A DNA stretch of 64,000 nt from Duganella dendranthematis (GCF_012849375.1 NZ_CP051684.1:4030001-4094000), one strand, 5' to 3'; counted from the stretch's first letter, positions 1 through 8,140 are shown. The notes: generated from the sequence alone by a model not told the origin. Translations and numbers: made by a program.

Positions 1-4
1 CCAC

Positions 5-514
5 ATGCAGACCATCAAAACCATTCTGGCCGCCGCCCTCGCCACCGCAGCTTTCTCGGCCTCGGCCATGACCCCGATCCAGGATGCCGAGCTGAGCACC
101 GTCAGCGGCCAGGACGGCGTCTCCATCGCCGCCAACCTGAACATCAAGATCAACTCGTTCACCTACACCGACACCGATGCGCTCGACGCCAACGGCCTGG
201 GCGGCGGTTCGGTGTCGTTCAACGGCATCAAGGTCAACGGCCTGATCGCTGCCAACATCGACATCCTGTCGCGCAACTCCTTCCTGGCAGCGGCGACCGC
301 CGCCGGCGTGACCAATCCAGGCACCTTCTACAACGCCACCACCGGCGGCGACGTGGTGCAGATCGCCATTCCGCAAAGCGTGGTGGCCGATGGTCACTAC
401 CTGAACGTGTCGGTTGACGCCATCAAGATGGGCAACAACGCTGCCTCGTTCGGCTCGGTCGCGATGAACCAGATCGACATGCGCGGCACCACCGTCTGGA
501 TCTTCGCGCACTAA
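5..514 (+). CDS. Secreted FilA-like (DUF6160-like) protein, copy 1
   Basis: A 169-residue exported protein. Residues 1-21 form a Sec signal peptide (MQTIKT, alanine-rich core, SASA cleavage region). Next comes the family hallmark AELSTVSGQDGVS at about 29-41, then a Gly/Asn/Asp-rich body likely to be beta-stranded. The motif recalls proteins annotated DUF6160 or putative pilus system protein FilA (first described around the Acinetobacter fil genes); that link is from memory and not searched. It is nearly identical to the next gene (about a dozen differences) and heads five co-directional paralogues. Only four bases precede the ATG, so promoter and ribosome binding site are outside the window. 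No enzymatic residues are recognisable; a surface or fibre role is inference. Confidence 0.85.
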   Translation: MQTIKTILAAALATAAFSASAMTPIQDAELSTVSGQDGVSIAANLNIKINSFTYTDTDALDANGLGGGSVSFNGIKVNGLIAANIDILSRNSFLAAATAAGVTNPGTFYNATTGGDVVQIAIPQSVVADGHYLNVSVDAIKMGNNAASFGSVAMNQIDMRGTTVWIFAH

Positions 515-645
515 TCGCGCGGCGGCTCGTGACGCATGTAGCTTGGCTTGGTGCGTCATGGCGCTGGCAGTAACGGCGGCCTAACATGGTTGTCGCGGTA
601 ACCAAAAAACATAACCCAAACATACATATTTAGGAGACTGATTCC
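515..645 (+). other. Spacer between the two FilA-like copies, with a hairpin
   Basis: This 131-base gap holds a 7-bp stem TGACGCA (530-536) / TGCGTCA (552-558) with a 15-base loop and no U-run, so it could be an mRNA stability or processing element more than a terminator. An AGGAG ribosome binding site at 632-636 lies nine bases before the ATG of copy 2. No convincing promoter is visible. Confidence 0.4.
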
Positions 646-1155
646 ATGCAAATCATCAAAACCGCAGTCGCAGCAGCCCTGGCAACCCTGGCCTTCTCGG
701 CGTCGGCCATGACCCCGATCCAGGACGCTGAACTGAGCACCGTCAGCGGCCAGGATGGCGTGTCGATCGCCGCCAACCTGAACATCAAAATCGATTCCTT
801 CACGTACACCGATACCGATGCGCTGGACGCCAACGGTCTGGGCGGTGGTTCGGTATCGTTCAACGGCATCAAGGTCAACGGCCTGATCGCGGCCAACATC
901 GACATCCTGTCGAAAGCCTCGTTCCTGCAGGCTGCCGGCGCCGCGGGCGTGACCAATCCAGGCACCTTCTACAACCCAGCCACCGGCGGTGACGTGGTGC
1001 AGATCGCCATCCCGCAAAGCGTGGTGGCGGATGGTCACTACCTGAACGTGTCGGTCGACGCGATCAAGATGGGCAACAGCGCCGCTTCGTTCGGCTCGGT
1101 CGCCATGAACCAGATCGATATGCGCGGTACCACCGTGTGGATCTTCGCTCACTAA
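646..1155 (+). CDS. Secreted FilA-like (DUF6160-like) protein, copy 2
   Basis: A 169-residue paralogue of the preceding gene, same length, differing at about a dozen positions concentrated in the signal peptide and around residues 90-112. It has the same architecture: Sec signal peptide ending SASA, AELSTVSGQDGVS motif, Asn/Gly-rich body, C-terminus TTVWIFAH. The start is supported by AGGAG at 632-636. Many differences from copy 1 are synonymous, which suggests that both proteins are maintained. Function unknown; it is probably exported and surface-associated by analogy with FilA-like proteins. Confidence 0.88.
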   Translation: MQIIKTAVAAALATLAFSASAMTPIQDAELSTVSGQDGVSIAANLNIKIDSFTYTDTDALDANGLGGGSVSFNGIKVNGLIAANIDILSKASFLQAAGAAGVTNPGTFYNPATGGDVVQIAIPQSVVADGHYLNVSVDAIKMGNSAASFGSVAMNQIDMRGTTVWIFAH

Positions 1156-1203
1156 TTGGCTGAGCGACGGCGGTTCCTACCGGAGCCGCCGCTGTTTTCC
1201 TCC

Positions 1204-1995
1204 ATGATTTTTCCTCCATTGCGCCGGCTGCTGCCGGGCCTGGCCCTGCTGTGCGGCATGCACGCGGCCACGGCCCAGATGCAGCCCATGAGCGAAGACG
1301 AACTGTCCAGCATTCACGGACAGGGCATCGTCACGATGACCAATACCAGCCTGGGCGGATACGATTTCAGCAAGGTCGCGCTGGAGGCGGATATTTCGCT
1401 GAGCGCCAACCTGCGCAATATGCGGTTGGGCCAGTACGCCTACGCGCCGCGCAACGGCGGCGGCGCCGATCTCGACATCTCGCTGATGCAGTTCGGCCGC
1501 AGCGACGGCACCGACGCGCAGCGCCTGGTGCAGATCAGCAATCCCTATTTCGAATTTGTGTACAAGAACGCGGCCGATGGCGCTTCGCGCGAGGCGATCG
1601 GCATGCGCTTTGGCTTTGAGTCGATCAGCGGCGATATCGGTTTGCAGATCAAGACCCTGTCCGGCTCGATGCGCGTGACCGGCACGGCGGCCGACGGCAG
1701 CGCGCTGGTGCTCGACTCGCGCACCGACGCCCTGGGTGGCAAGCGCTGGGATGGTGCGTGCAGCGGCTCGTGCCTGTCGCTGGCGCAGCTGGGCGGCGTG
1801 ACGGCCGGCGACGCCAGCGGCGGCAGCCGGGATTTCTGGGTCTCCATGCTGAAGACGGCCGTGCAATTTCCGACAGCGGCGGGCTTGCCGGCGTCCGATC
1901 CGGCGCAGGCCGGCGTGTGGCTGAACTGGCGCGATAAATTGCAGGCGCTGAACACCAGCGGCATCACGCCGCCCAACTTGCCGAAGGGGCGTTGA
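1204..1995 (+). CDS. Secreted FilA-like protein, long paralogue
   Basis: A 263-residue exported protein. I chose ATG 1204 because it gives a clean signal peptide (MIFPPLRRLLPGLALLCG, AATAQ cleavage region). A TTG at 1156, directly after the previous stop, would add 16 implausible residues. Neither start has a strong ribosome binding site. The family motif DELSSIHGQG follows the signal. The body is rich in Gly, Asp and Ser and carries two cysteines (SCSGSC-like segment near residue 195) that could form a disulfide in the periplasm. The stop overlaps the next start (TGATG), so translation is probably coupled. Function unknown; it belongs to the five-gene secreted family. Confidence 0.8.
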   Translation: MIFPPLRRLLPGLALLCGMHAATAQMQPMSEDELSSIHGQGIVTMTNTSLGGYDFSKVALEADISLSANLRNMRLGQYAYAPRNGGGADLDISLMQFGRSDGTDAQRLVQISNPYFEFVYKNAADGASREAIGMRFGFESISGDIGLQIKTLSGSMRVTGTAADGSALVLDSRTDALGGKRWDGACSGSCLSLAQLGGVTAGDASGGSRDFWVSMLKTAVQFPTAAGLPASDPAQAGVWLNWRDKLQALNTSGITPPNLPKGR

Positions 1996-2819
1996 TGCGG
2001 ATGCTGCCTGGCTTGTTGTTGATGGTGGTTGCGTCCGCCGGCGCGATGGAGCCGCTGAGCGACAGCGTGTTGTCGTCGGTGCGCGGGCGCGATGGCGTCA
2101 GCTTCGACCTGAACGGCTTTGCGATGAGCGGCGATGCGCGCGTCACCTACACCACGCCGACCGGCGCCAGCCTGTATGCGGAAAAATTCGCAGCGTCGCG
2201 CAGCGACAGCCTGTTGCCGTTTTCCGATCCGTATCGGCTGGATATCGTGCCCGGTGCGCCGGGGCTGGCGGATGTGATCAACATCGCCTTTCCGGTCAAC
2301 GCGAATGGCGAGCAGCGCTGGCAGATGGCGTATGACTGGGGCGTCGGCGCCAATGGCGTGGTGCGCGAGCAGGGCAGTGTGGTGGTCAAGGATATGGTGC
2401 TGACGGGCGGCGGCCTGCAGTTCACCACGCCACAGGTGAATGACGGCATCGCGTTTGGCGCGGCGCTGAAGCTGGACATCGGGCAGCTGTCGTTCCAGCC
2501 GCGCGGGCGCGATGACGCGACCGAGGCGATGGTATTGAGCGGCATCCACATCGGCGGTGCGGATGGCGGCACGTGGGCGATTGCCAATGTGGCGTCGCAG
2601 CCGGCGGTAATCAATGCGTTGAATGATGAGTCGGGCCCGCGTTTGCATATCGGCATCGACTGGCCGGATGCGCGTTATGGCAATGGCCAGGCGCCGGCGG
2701 GCAGCATTGCGGTCGACAATATCTCGTTTGTCAGTCCGGGACAGCCGACGGTGGATCTGGGCTCGTCGCGCATTGGATCGATTCAGATCCAGTATCTTGA
2801 TATCAAGTTCAAGCAATGA
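1995..2819 (+). CDS. Secreted FilA-like protein
   Basis: A 274-residue exported protein whose ATG (1995) overlaps the preceding stop codon. Signal peptide MRMLPGLLLMVVASAGA is followed by the motif SVLSSVRGRDGVSFDLNG. The body lacks cysteines and is predicted by eye to be mostly beta-strand with many Gly/Asn turns. Its last codons overlap the next gene by four bases (ATGA), which argues for one transcriptional and translational unit. Compared with its neighbours the last glycine of the motif is replaced (GRDG). Function unknown. Confidence 0.82.
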   Translation: MRMLPGLLLMVVASAGAMEPLSDSVLSSVRGRDGVSFDLNGFAMSGDARVTYTTPTGASLYAEKFAASRSDSLLPFSDPYRLDIVPGAPGLADVINIAFPVNANGEQRWQMAYDWGVGANGVVREQGSVVVKDMVLTGGGLQFTTPQVNDGIAFGAALKLDIGQLSFQPRGRDDATEAMVLSGIHIGGADGGTWAIANVASQPAVINALNDESGPRLHIGIDWPDARYGNGQAPAGSIAVDNISFVSPGQPTVDLGSSRIGSIQIQYLDIKFKQ

Positions 2820-3277
2820 AGCGCGGCTTGCTTTGCTTACTGATGGGGATGGGCGTGGCGCAGGCGGGGGAGTTGCGGGCGCTGGATGACCAGGAATTGT
2901 CGCAGGTGCGCGGCGGCGATGGCATCAGCTTTGCGGCGCATGTGGTGCTGAACGATCCGACGCTGGTGGGGGCGGTCAGCGATAGCCGCCTGTCGCTGGG
3001 CTTCAGCGGCGGCGGGCAGAATCGCTACATCGTGTTCAAGAATGTGCGCGGGACGGTGGACATGTTCGCCGTCAGCCTGGGCGTGCAGACGCGCACGGAT
3101 GGCGGTGGCGACTATATTGCGATTGGGCTGCCGGGCTATGTGCGCTACACGAACTTCGGTTTCGAATCGCTGAGCGTGCAGAACGATCCGAGCGCGCCGG
3201 TGACGGGGAACCTCGGCAGCCTGAATATCAACGGCACCGTGTCCTTACAGGGACAGGTGCGGTTCTGGGGGCATTAA
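2816..3277 (+). CDS. Secreted FilA-like protein, short, double-glycine motif
   Basis: A 153-residue exported protein and the last gene of the cluster, starting at an ATGA overlap with the previous stop. Signal peptide MKRGLLCLLMGMGVAQA is followed by LDDQELSQVRGGDGISF. Here the shared motif carries a true Gly-Gly and looks strikingly like a bacteriocin-type leader, although a Sec signal precedes it. The rest is small and Gly/Ser/Val-rich, ending VRFWGH; copies 1 and 2 also end in an aromatic-X-X-His tail. The convergent MFS gene overlaps its final bases. Function unknown. Confidence 0.8.
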   Translation: MKRGLLCLLMGMGVAQAGELRALDDQELSQVRGGDGISFAAHVVLNDPTLVGAVSDSRLSLGFSGGGQNRYIVFKNVRGTVDMFAVSLGVQTRTDGGGDYIAIGLPGYVRYTNFGFESLSVQNDPSAPVTGNLGSLNINGTVSLQGQVRFWGH

Positions 3278-4458
3278 CGCTTTTCGGTGGCGAACACGCA
3301 CAGCGCGATCAGCGGGAAGCACAGGCCGGTCCACAACACGCCGGTCCAGCCGTGCGCGGCAAACATCCAGCCGCCCAGCGACGAGCCGATCGCGCCGCCC
3401 ATGAAGAACAGCGCCATGTACAGCCCGTTCAGGCGGCTGCGGATTTCCGGCGGCAGTGCAAAAATCGCCCGCTGTCCGGTCACCAGATTGGCCGAGACGC
3501 CCATGTCCAGGATGATCGAGGTCAGCACCAGCACGCCCAGGTCCACCAGGCGGCTGCTGTGGATCGCCAGCGGCATGGCGAACGCCAGCACGCCCAGGAT
3601 CAGCGCAATCATGGTGGTCGAACGGCTCTTGCCCTGGTCGGCGCGGTGGCCGGCAATCGGTGACGCAATCGCGCCCGCCACACCGACCAGCGCAAAGATC
3701 GCCACGCCGGTCTGGCTGATCTGGAAGTACGGTCCGGTCAATTCCAGCGACACGCACGTCCAGAACAAGCTGAAGGCGCCAAACATGCAGGCCTGGTACG
3801 CGGCGCGGCGACGCAGCACCGGCGTGGCTTTCAGCAGATGCCACATCGAAGCCAGCAGGTCAAAGTAATGCATGTCGCCGTGCGGCTGGCGCTGCGGCAG
3901 CTTGGCGCGCAGCAGGAAAGCCAGCGCCGCCGTGGTCATCGCCGACAGCACGAAGATCGCATGCCAGCCCAGCGCATCGGCCACCAGGCTGGCCACCGGA
4001 CGCGCCAGCATAATGCCCATCAGCAGGCCGCTCATGACCTTGCCGACGGTCTTGCCGCGCGTTTCAGGATTCGACAGATGGGCCGCGAACGGCACCACAA
4101 TCTGCGCCGCCACCGAGCCGAGGCCGATGCACAAGGCGGCAAACAGGAACAGGTTGGCGCTGCTGGTCACCGAGGCCGCCAGCAGGGCTGCCGCCGTCAC
4201 CAGCAGGGCGATGAAGATCAGCCGGCGGTTCTCCAGCAAGTCGCCCAGCGGCACGATGAACAGCAGGCCGATGCAATAGCCGATCTGCGTCAGCGTGACG
4301 ATCAGGCCAGCGGCGCCAGGATCGAGGCCGGTGGCGCGGCTGATTGGACCGATCAGCGTTTGCGCGTAGTACAGGTTGGCGACAATCAGGCCGGTCGCGA
4401 TGGCGAACAGCCAGACCATGCCGGGGGATAGGTCTTGATGGGCTTTGGATTCGCTCAC
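3274..4458 (-). CDS. MFS transporter
   Basis: A 394-residue inner-membrane transporter with about twelve hydrophobic helices and a normal major facilitator length. A sugar-efflux or drug-efflux type of MFS is likely: the loop after helix 2 reads PLGDLLENRR, in the position of the G-x-x-x-D-R motif A, and a second copy (GHRADQGKSR) lies after helix 8. No substrate can be named. It is transcribed towards the FilA-like cluster and overlaps its last gene by four bases. The LLM monooxygenase lies upstream in the same direction after 71 bases, so the two could share a transcript. Confidence 0.88.
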   Translation of the reverse strand: MSESKAHQDLSPGMVWLFAIATGLIVANLYYAQTLIGPISRATGLDPGAAGLIVTLTQIGYCIGLLFIVPLGDLLENRRLIFIALLVTAAALLAASVTSSANLFLFAALCIGLGSVAAQIVVPFAAHLSNPETRGKTVGKVMSGLLMGIMLARPVASLVADALGWHAIFVLSAMTTAALAFLLRAKLPQRQPHGDMHYFDLLASMWHLLKATPVLRRRAAYQACMFGAFSLFWTCVSLELTGPYFQISQTGVAIFALVGVAGAIASPIAGHRADQGKSRSTTMIALILGVLAFAMPLAIHSSRLVDLGVLVLTSIILDMGVSANLVTGQRAIFALPPEIRSRLNGLYMALFFMGGAIGSSLGGWMFAAHGWTGVLWTGLCFPLIALCVFATEKR

Positions 4459-4529
4459 GTCAGGCTCCGGAAATTTGGAAAGGCCGACATTCTAACGGCC
4501 CCGGCCATTTCCTGCTGAGCGCGAGCACT

Positions 4530-5537
4530 TTACAGTCCGGCCTGCTCGCGCTTCAGTGTCTGGTGAACCTCGGCGGTGATTTCGTACGAACGCAGGCGCT
4601 GCGCGTGCTCGTAGATTTGCGAGGTGATCATCAGTTCGTCGGCGCCGGTGCGGGCGATGAAGTCCTGTAGTCTGGCGCTGACCGTGGCCGGCGAACCGAT
4701 GGCGGTGCACGACAGCACCGAATCCAGCATCGCGCGTTCCGGCATGCCCAGCGTGTCGAGGTAGCCGGCTTTCGGCGGCGGCAGTTGCGAAGGGCGGCCG
4801 GTGCGCAAGTTGACGAACGCCTGCTGCATCGAGGTGGCGCGGAAGTGCGCTTCTTCATCGGTATCGGCCGCGAACACATTGAAGCCGAGCATGACGTAAG
4901 GCTTGGCCAGCTGTGCCGACGGCTGGAAATTGGCGCGGTACAGCGCCATCGCCTGCTGCATCATCTGCGGCGCAAAGTGCGAGGCGAAGGCAAACGGCAG
5001 GCCAAGATGCGCGGCCAGTTGCGCGCCGAAGGTGCTGGAGCCGAGTATCCACATCGGCACTTTCGCGCCTTTACCCGGCACGGCCAGCACGCGCTGGCGC
5101 GGATTGTCGGACATATAGTCCTGCAATTCCAGCACGTCTTTCGGGAAGGCATCGGCGTCGGTTTCGAGGTTGCGACGCAGCGCGCGCGCGGTGGTCTGGT
5201 CGGAGCCGGGCGCGCGACCGAGGCCGAGGTCGATACGGCCGGGGAACAGCGCTTCCAGCGTGCCGAATTGTTCGGCGATCACCAGCGGGGAATGATTGGG
5301 CAGCATGATGCCGCCGGCGCCGACGCGGATGGTCTTGGTGCCGCCGGCCACATGGGCCATCACCACCGCCGTGGCGGCGCTGGCGATGCCCGGCATGCCG
5401 TGGTGTTCGGCCAGCCAGTAGCGGTTGTAGCCCCAGCGTTCGCCGTGCTGGGCCAGGTCCAGCGTGTTATGGAACGAGGCTGTCGGGTTGCTGCCTTCGG
5501 CAATCGGGGACAGATCGAGGATCGAAAATGGAATCAT
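4530..5537 (-). CDS. LLM-class (luciferase-like) flavin-dependent monooxygenase
   Basis: A 335-residue bacterial-luciferase-fold oxidoreductase of the short YhbW/MsnO8-like group. Diagnostic segments are the N-terminal strand [14 protein letters not shown], the YWLAEHHG motif, [14 protein letters not shown] and [11 protein letters not shown]. Such enzymes use reduced FMN and oxygen; the substrate here is unknown. ATG 5537 was chosen because the preceding eleven codons are not family-like. It lies head-to-head with the solute-binding gene, so both regulatory regions share about 60 bases. Confidence 0.88.
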   Translation of the reverse strand: MIPFSILDLSPIAEGSNPTASFHNTLDLAQHGERWGYNRYWLAEHHGMPGIASAATAVVMAHVAGGTKTIRVGAGGIMLPNHSPLVIAEQFGTLEALFPGRIDLGLGRAPGSDQTTARALRRNLETDADAFPKDVLELQDYMSDNPRQRVLAVPGKGAKVPMWILGSSTFGAQLAAHLGLPFAFASHFAPQMMQQAMALYRANFQPSAQLAKPYVMLGFNVFAADTDEEAHFRATSMQQAFVNLRTGRPSQLPPPKAGYLDTLGMPERAMLDSVLSCTAIGSPATVSARLQDFIARTGADELMITSQIYEHAQRLRSYEITAEVHQTLKREQAGL

Positions 5538-5584
5538 GGGCGGTAATCTTTCTGGTAATGACAATCCCATTGAAAGTGTGTGGG

Positions 5585-5590
5585 TATAAT
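5585..5590 (+). promoter_or_regulatory. Consensus -10 box, nearly leaderless
   Basis: A perfect TATAAT ends ten bases before the ATG at 5600, so transcription from it would start only about three bases upstream of the start codon. No good -35 hexamer lies 16-18 bases upstream; a TTGAAA at 5570-5575 is too close. Confidence 0.4.
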
Positions 5591-5599
5591 CCTTTCAAG

Positions 5600-6367
5600 A
5601 TGGATAGACAAGCATACACAGATTGGGCCAAGCGTGCAGGCCACGCCCTGATTACAGTGATCGTTACGATGGGAACCGCCGCCGCGATGCCGCCATTGCC
5701 GCCGCTGGTGGTGGCGGTCGACAATGGCACCGAGATGCCGATGGCGGGCTTTCGCGATAATCATCTGACCGCAGGTTTTCACAAGGAGCTGGGTGAGGCG
5801 CTGGCGGGCAAGCTGGGCCGCGAGGCCAGTTTCCTGCTGCTGCCGCGCAAGCGTATCGCCATGGCGCTGGAAAACGGGCAGGCCGATCTGGTCTGCCTGT
5901 ACCTGCCGGCCTGGCTGCCGGGCCAGTTTGAATGGACGCGCGGCTTCTTCCCGGTGTCGGAAGTGCTGGTCAGTGATACCACCGTGCCGCAGCCGCATAT
6001 TCTTCAGGATGTTACCGGAAAACCGGTGGCGACAATCTTGGGATATTACTATCCCGAATTCGATAAGGCGTTAGGCCAGGGTTTTATTCGCGATGATGGT
6101 CATTCGTCATCAGGCAATCTGCGGAAAATGGCGGCCGGCCGTTTGCATTATGCTATTACCCAGAAAAACACGCTTGATTATTATCTTAAGGTTGGCGAGA
6201 AACTATCGATCTATCCGCCATTGGTGGTAAAGAGCTACAAGGCCCAGTGTGCGGTGTCTGCCAAGGGCCAGGTGCAGGTAAATGAGGTGAATAAGGCAAT
6301 TGAAAAGCTGATTAAAGAAGGAAGTGTGAGCAAAATAATCAGCAATTATCAAAATAGCCTTAAATAA
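5600..6367 (+). CDS. Periplasmic solute-binding protein, family 3-like, orphan
   Basis: A 255-residue exported protein with a hydrophobic N-terminal segment (about residues 15-30, ITVIVTMGTAAA) and the two-lobe pattern of amino-acid-type (SBP_bac_3) binding proteins, including RIAMALENGQADLVC and a C-terminal helix VNEVNKAIEKLIKEGSVSKI. ATG 5600 was chosen because it gives a signal peptide; an upstream in-frame start at 5528 would overlap the divergent gene start. No ABC permease or ATPase is adjacent, so it may serve a distant transporter or sensing. From about base 6000 onward codon use turns distinctly AT-rich compared with the GC-rich first half, which suggests a mosaic or foreign origin. 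Confidence 0.75.
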   Translation: MDRQAYTDWAKRAGHALITVIVTMGTAAAMPPLPPLVVAVDNGTEMPMAGFRDNHLTAGFHKELGEALAGKLGREASFLLLPRKRIAMALENGQADLVCLYLPAWLPGQFEWTRGFFPVSEVLVSDTTVPQPHILQDVTGKPVATILGYYYPEFDKALGQGFIRDDGHSSSGNLRKMAAGRLHYAITQKNTLDYYLKVGEKLSIYPPLVVKSYKAQCAVSAKGQVQVNEVNKAIEKLIKEGSVSKIISNYQNSLK

Positions 6368-6481
6368 TGTTTTATTTTTCCGACGGTTTTAAAAAATAGT
6401 TTCTGGCAGTGCCCGGCACTGAATTACTATTGGAATCAATAAGGCGCCCGTCTTATTCTCTTTTATTCCAATGTAAATATT

Positions 6482-7384
6482 ATGAAACCGGGAATTCTGT
6501 TCGCTTTCCTGCTGGCTTGCTGCCAGCTCGTTTTTGCAGCCGGCACGCTGGAGACGTCGCTCCAGCATCGCGGCCAGTTGTTCCGGGTGACGCATGACGG
6601 CAAGACCAGCTATCTGTACGGCACCATCCACGTGGGGCGTGACGGTTTCTATCCGCTGGACGCAGTGGCGTCGCGCGCGCTGCTCGATTCCACGGCGCTG
6701 GTGATCGAACTCGATATCCGCGAAGACAAGCAATTCCAGGTGGCGCTGGCGCGCCATGGCCGCTATCCCGAAGGCGACTCCATCCAGAATCATCTGACCC
6801 CGGCCACGCTGGACAAGACCGTGCAGGCGCTAGCGCGTGCCGGCATTGCGCTGTCGACGGTGCAGCAGTACAAGCCTTGGCTGATCGCCAACCTGCTGGT
6901 CGGCGCGGAAATGGAAAAGAACGGTTACCAGCGCAGCCAGGCGGTGGAGTTCGCTTTGCTGGCGGCCGCGCAAAAGCAGGACAAGACGGTGCGGGAGCTG
7001 GAGAGCGCAGATTATCAACTGAGCCTGTTCGACGCGCTGGACGCACAGCAGCAGGAGCAGTATCTGCTGGAAAACCTGGCCGACCTGGCCGATGGCGATT
7101 CGCTGAAAAAATCGCAGGCGCTGGTCGAGGCCTGGAATGCAGCCGACCGCACCGGCATCCAGGCCGCCTGGCATAACGCCACCAGCGGCGACAGCATTTC
7201 CGCCGGCTTCATGAATCGCGTGCTGCTCGGCAAGCGCAATCCGGAGATGGCGGCCAACATCGAACGCATCATGCAGCAGGACCAGGTGGCGTTTGTCGGC
7301 GTCGGCCTGCTGCATCTGGTGGGCGATGACGGCCTGCCGCAGTTGCTCAAGCGGCGCGGCTATCAGGTCGAGCAGCTGTACTAA
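6482..7384 (+). CDS. TraB/GumN family protein
   Basis: A 300-residue exported protein with a signal peptide (MKPGILFAFLLACCQLVFAA) and the TraB/GumN signature. YLYGTIHVG lies near residue 40 and the C-terminal GVGLLHLVGDDGLPQLLKRRGY carries the G-x-x-H-L segment. The family (PF01963) includes TIKI-type metal-dependent proteases, and the conserved Gly-His motifs probably bind metal. Bacterial members are mostly uncharacterised. It follows the solute-binding gene after 114 AT-rich bases, so linkage is uncertain. Confidence 0.88.
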   Translation: MKPGILFAFLLACCQLVFAAGTLETSLQHRGQLFRVTHDGKTSYLYGTIHVGRDGFYPLDAVASRALLDSTALVIELDIREDKQFQVALARHGRYPEGDSIQNHLTPATLDKTVQALARAGIALSTVQQYKPWLIANLLVGAEMEKNGYQRSQAVEFALLAAAQKQDKTVRELESADYQLSLFDALDAQQQEQYLLENLADLADGDSLKKSQALVEAWNAADRTGIQAAWHNATSGDSISAGFMNRVLLGKRNPEMAANIERIMQQDQVAFVGVGLLHLVGDDGLPQLLKRRGYQVEQLY

Positions 7385-7390
7385 GCTGTA

Positions 7391-7786
7391 CTAGTACGGC
7401 CGCACGCTGCCGTTGCTGTAGCGGATGCGGTCGCCGACCTTGTAGCTCGGCATCGATTCTTCCACCACCATCTGGTTGCTGCCGTCATCCATGCGCAGCA
7501 TCACGCGATAGACCTTGTCGGTCGGCGCGCCCATGCTGCCGCCGGCCGCTGCCGCGCCGGCAGTGCCCATAGCGCTGAGGCCGGCATCCTGGCGCTGTAG
7601 TTGGTCAATAGCCTGCACGACGCCGTAGCTGGTTTGCGCTTGCTGGGGTGTGGGACCGGCCATCATCGAGCCGGTGCTGACCGGCGCCGCATCGCTGGCG
7701 GTGCTCGTGCTTTGATTGGTCCTGTCGGCGCAGGCCGTTGCGCTGAGCATGCACAGCGCGATCATCCATCCTGTTGAGTTCTTCAT
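7391..7786 (-). CDS. Small exported, possibly lipoprotein, unknown function
   Basis: A 131-residue protein starting at ATG 7786, which has a strong GGGAGGT ribosome binding site (7791-7797); upstream in-frame starts lack one. The N-terminus MKNSTGWMIALCMLSATAC resembles a lipoprotein signal with a permissive lipobox (ATAC). A Ser/Thr/Ala-rich linker follows, then a compact C-terminal domain (VYRVMLRMDDGSNQMV to GDRIRYSNGSVRPY). That domain resembles the tail of the glycine-zipper protein at 46734-47321. A TATAGG -10-like element at 7835-7840 on this strand lies beside a perfect FNR box. Role unknown; an outer-membrane lipoprotein is plausible. Confidence 0.7.
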   Translation of the reverse strand: MKNSTGWMIALCMLSATACADRTNQSTSTASDAAPVSTGSMMAGPTPQQAQTSYGVVQAIDQLQRQDAGLSAMGTAGAAAAGGSMGAPTDKVYRVMLRMDDGSNQMVVEESMPSYKVGDRIRYSNGSVRPY

Positions 7787-7853
7787 GTTTACCTCCCTCG
7801 AAATATCTTCAGAGAGGCGCGGGGCCGCATCGTTCCTATACCTTCGGTTACTA

Positions 7854-7867
7854 TTGATGTACATCAA
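7854..7867 (+). promoter_or_regulatory. FNR/ANR box, perfect, class II position
   Basis: TTGATGTACATCAA matches the FNR/ANR consensus TTGAT-N4-ATCAA exactly. Its centre (7860.5) is 41.5 bases upstream of a start point at 7902, and AATAAT at 7890-7895 occupies the -10 position for that start. This is class II activator geometry for the small gene at 7925. The dyad also lies near the -35 region of the divergent lipoprotein-like gene. Confidence 0.7.
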
Positions 7868-7924
7868 TTGAAACATGCTACCTGCACGCAATAATTGTTC
7901 GGTATCACTTGAAAGGATATCGAT

Positions 7925-8140
7925 ATGTTGACACGCGTGACAGATACTATTATCGAAGAGCTAATTGATGCCACCTGCAGCGATACCCGCAGCCGGCATT
8001 TCTTCCTGCATGCACTGCACGGCCTGGTACGCGTGGCCAAGGCCGAGCAGCTGCAAGAGTTGCGGATGGACGTGAAGTTATCGACCGGCGAAATCAGTCA
8101 GCCGGAAGGCTGCGATAGCGACTCCAGAGCGCCCACATGA
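7925..8140 (+). CDS. Small orphan protein (71 aa), predicted FNR-activated
   Basis: A 71-residue cytoplasmic-looking protein with no recognised domain. A GAAAGGA ribosome binding site (7911-7917) and a perfect upstream FNR box with a well-placed -10 element support it as a real gene. The sequence is helical and mixed-charge (EELIDATCSDTRSRHFFLHALHG), with Cys at about 18 and 63 and several His, but no recognised metal site. Its 3' end overlaps the convergent VanZ gene by 47 bases. An oxygen-limitation role follows only from the promoter. Confidence 0.6.
   Translation: MLTRVTDTIIEELIDATCSDTRSRHFFLHALHGLVRVAKAEQLQELRMDVKLSTGEISQPEGCDSDSRAPT

Noticed and set aside
1156..1203. TTG start for the third FilA-like gene
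   Set aside because: It would put 16 polar residues ahead of the signal peptide; ATG 1204 is better.
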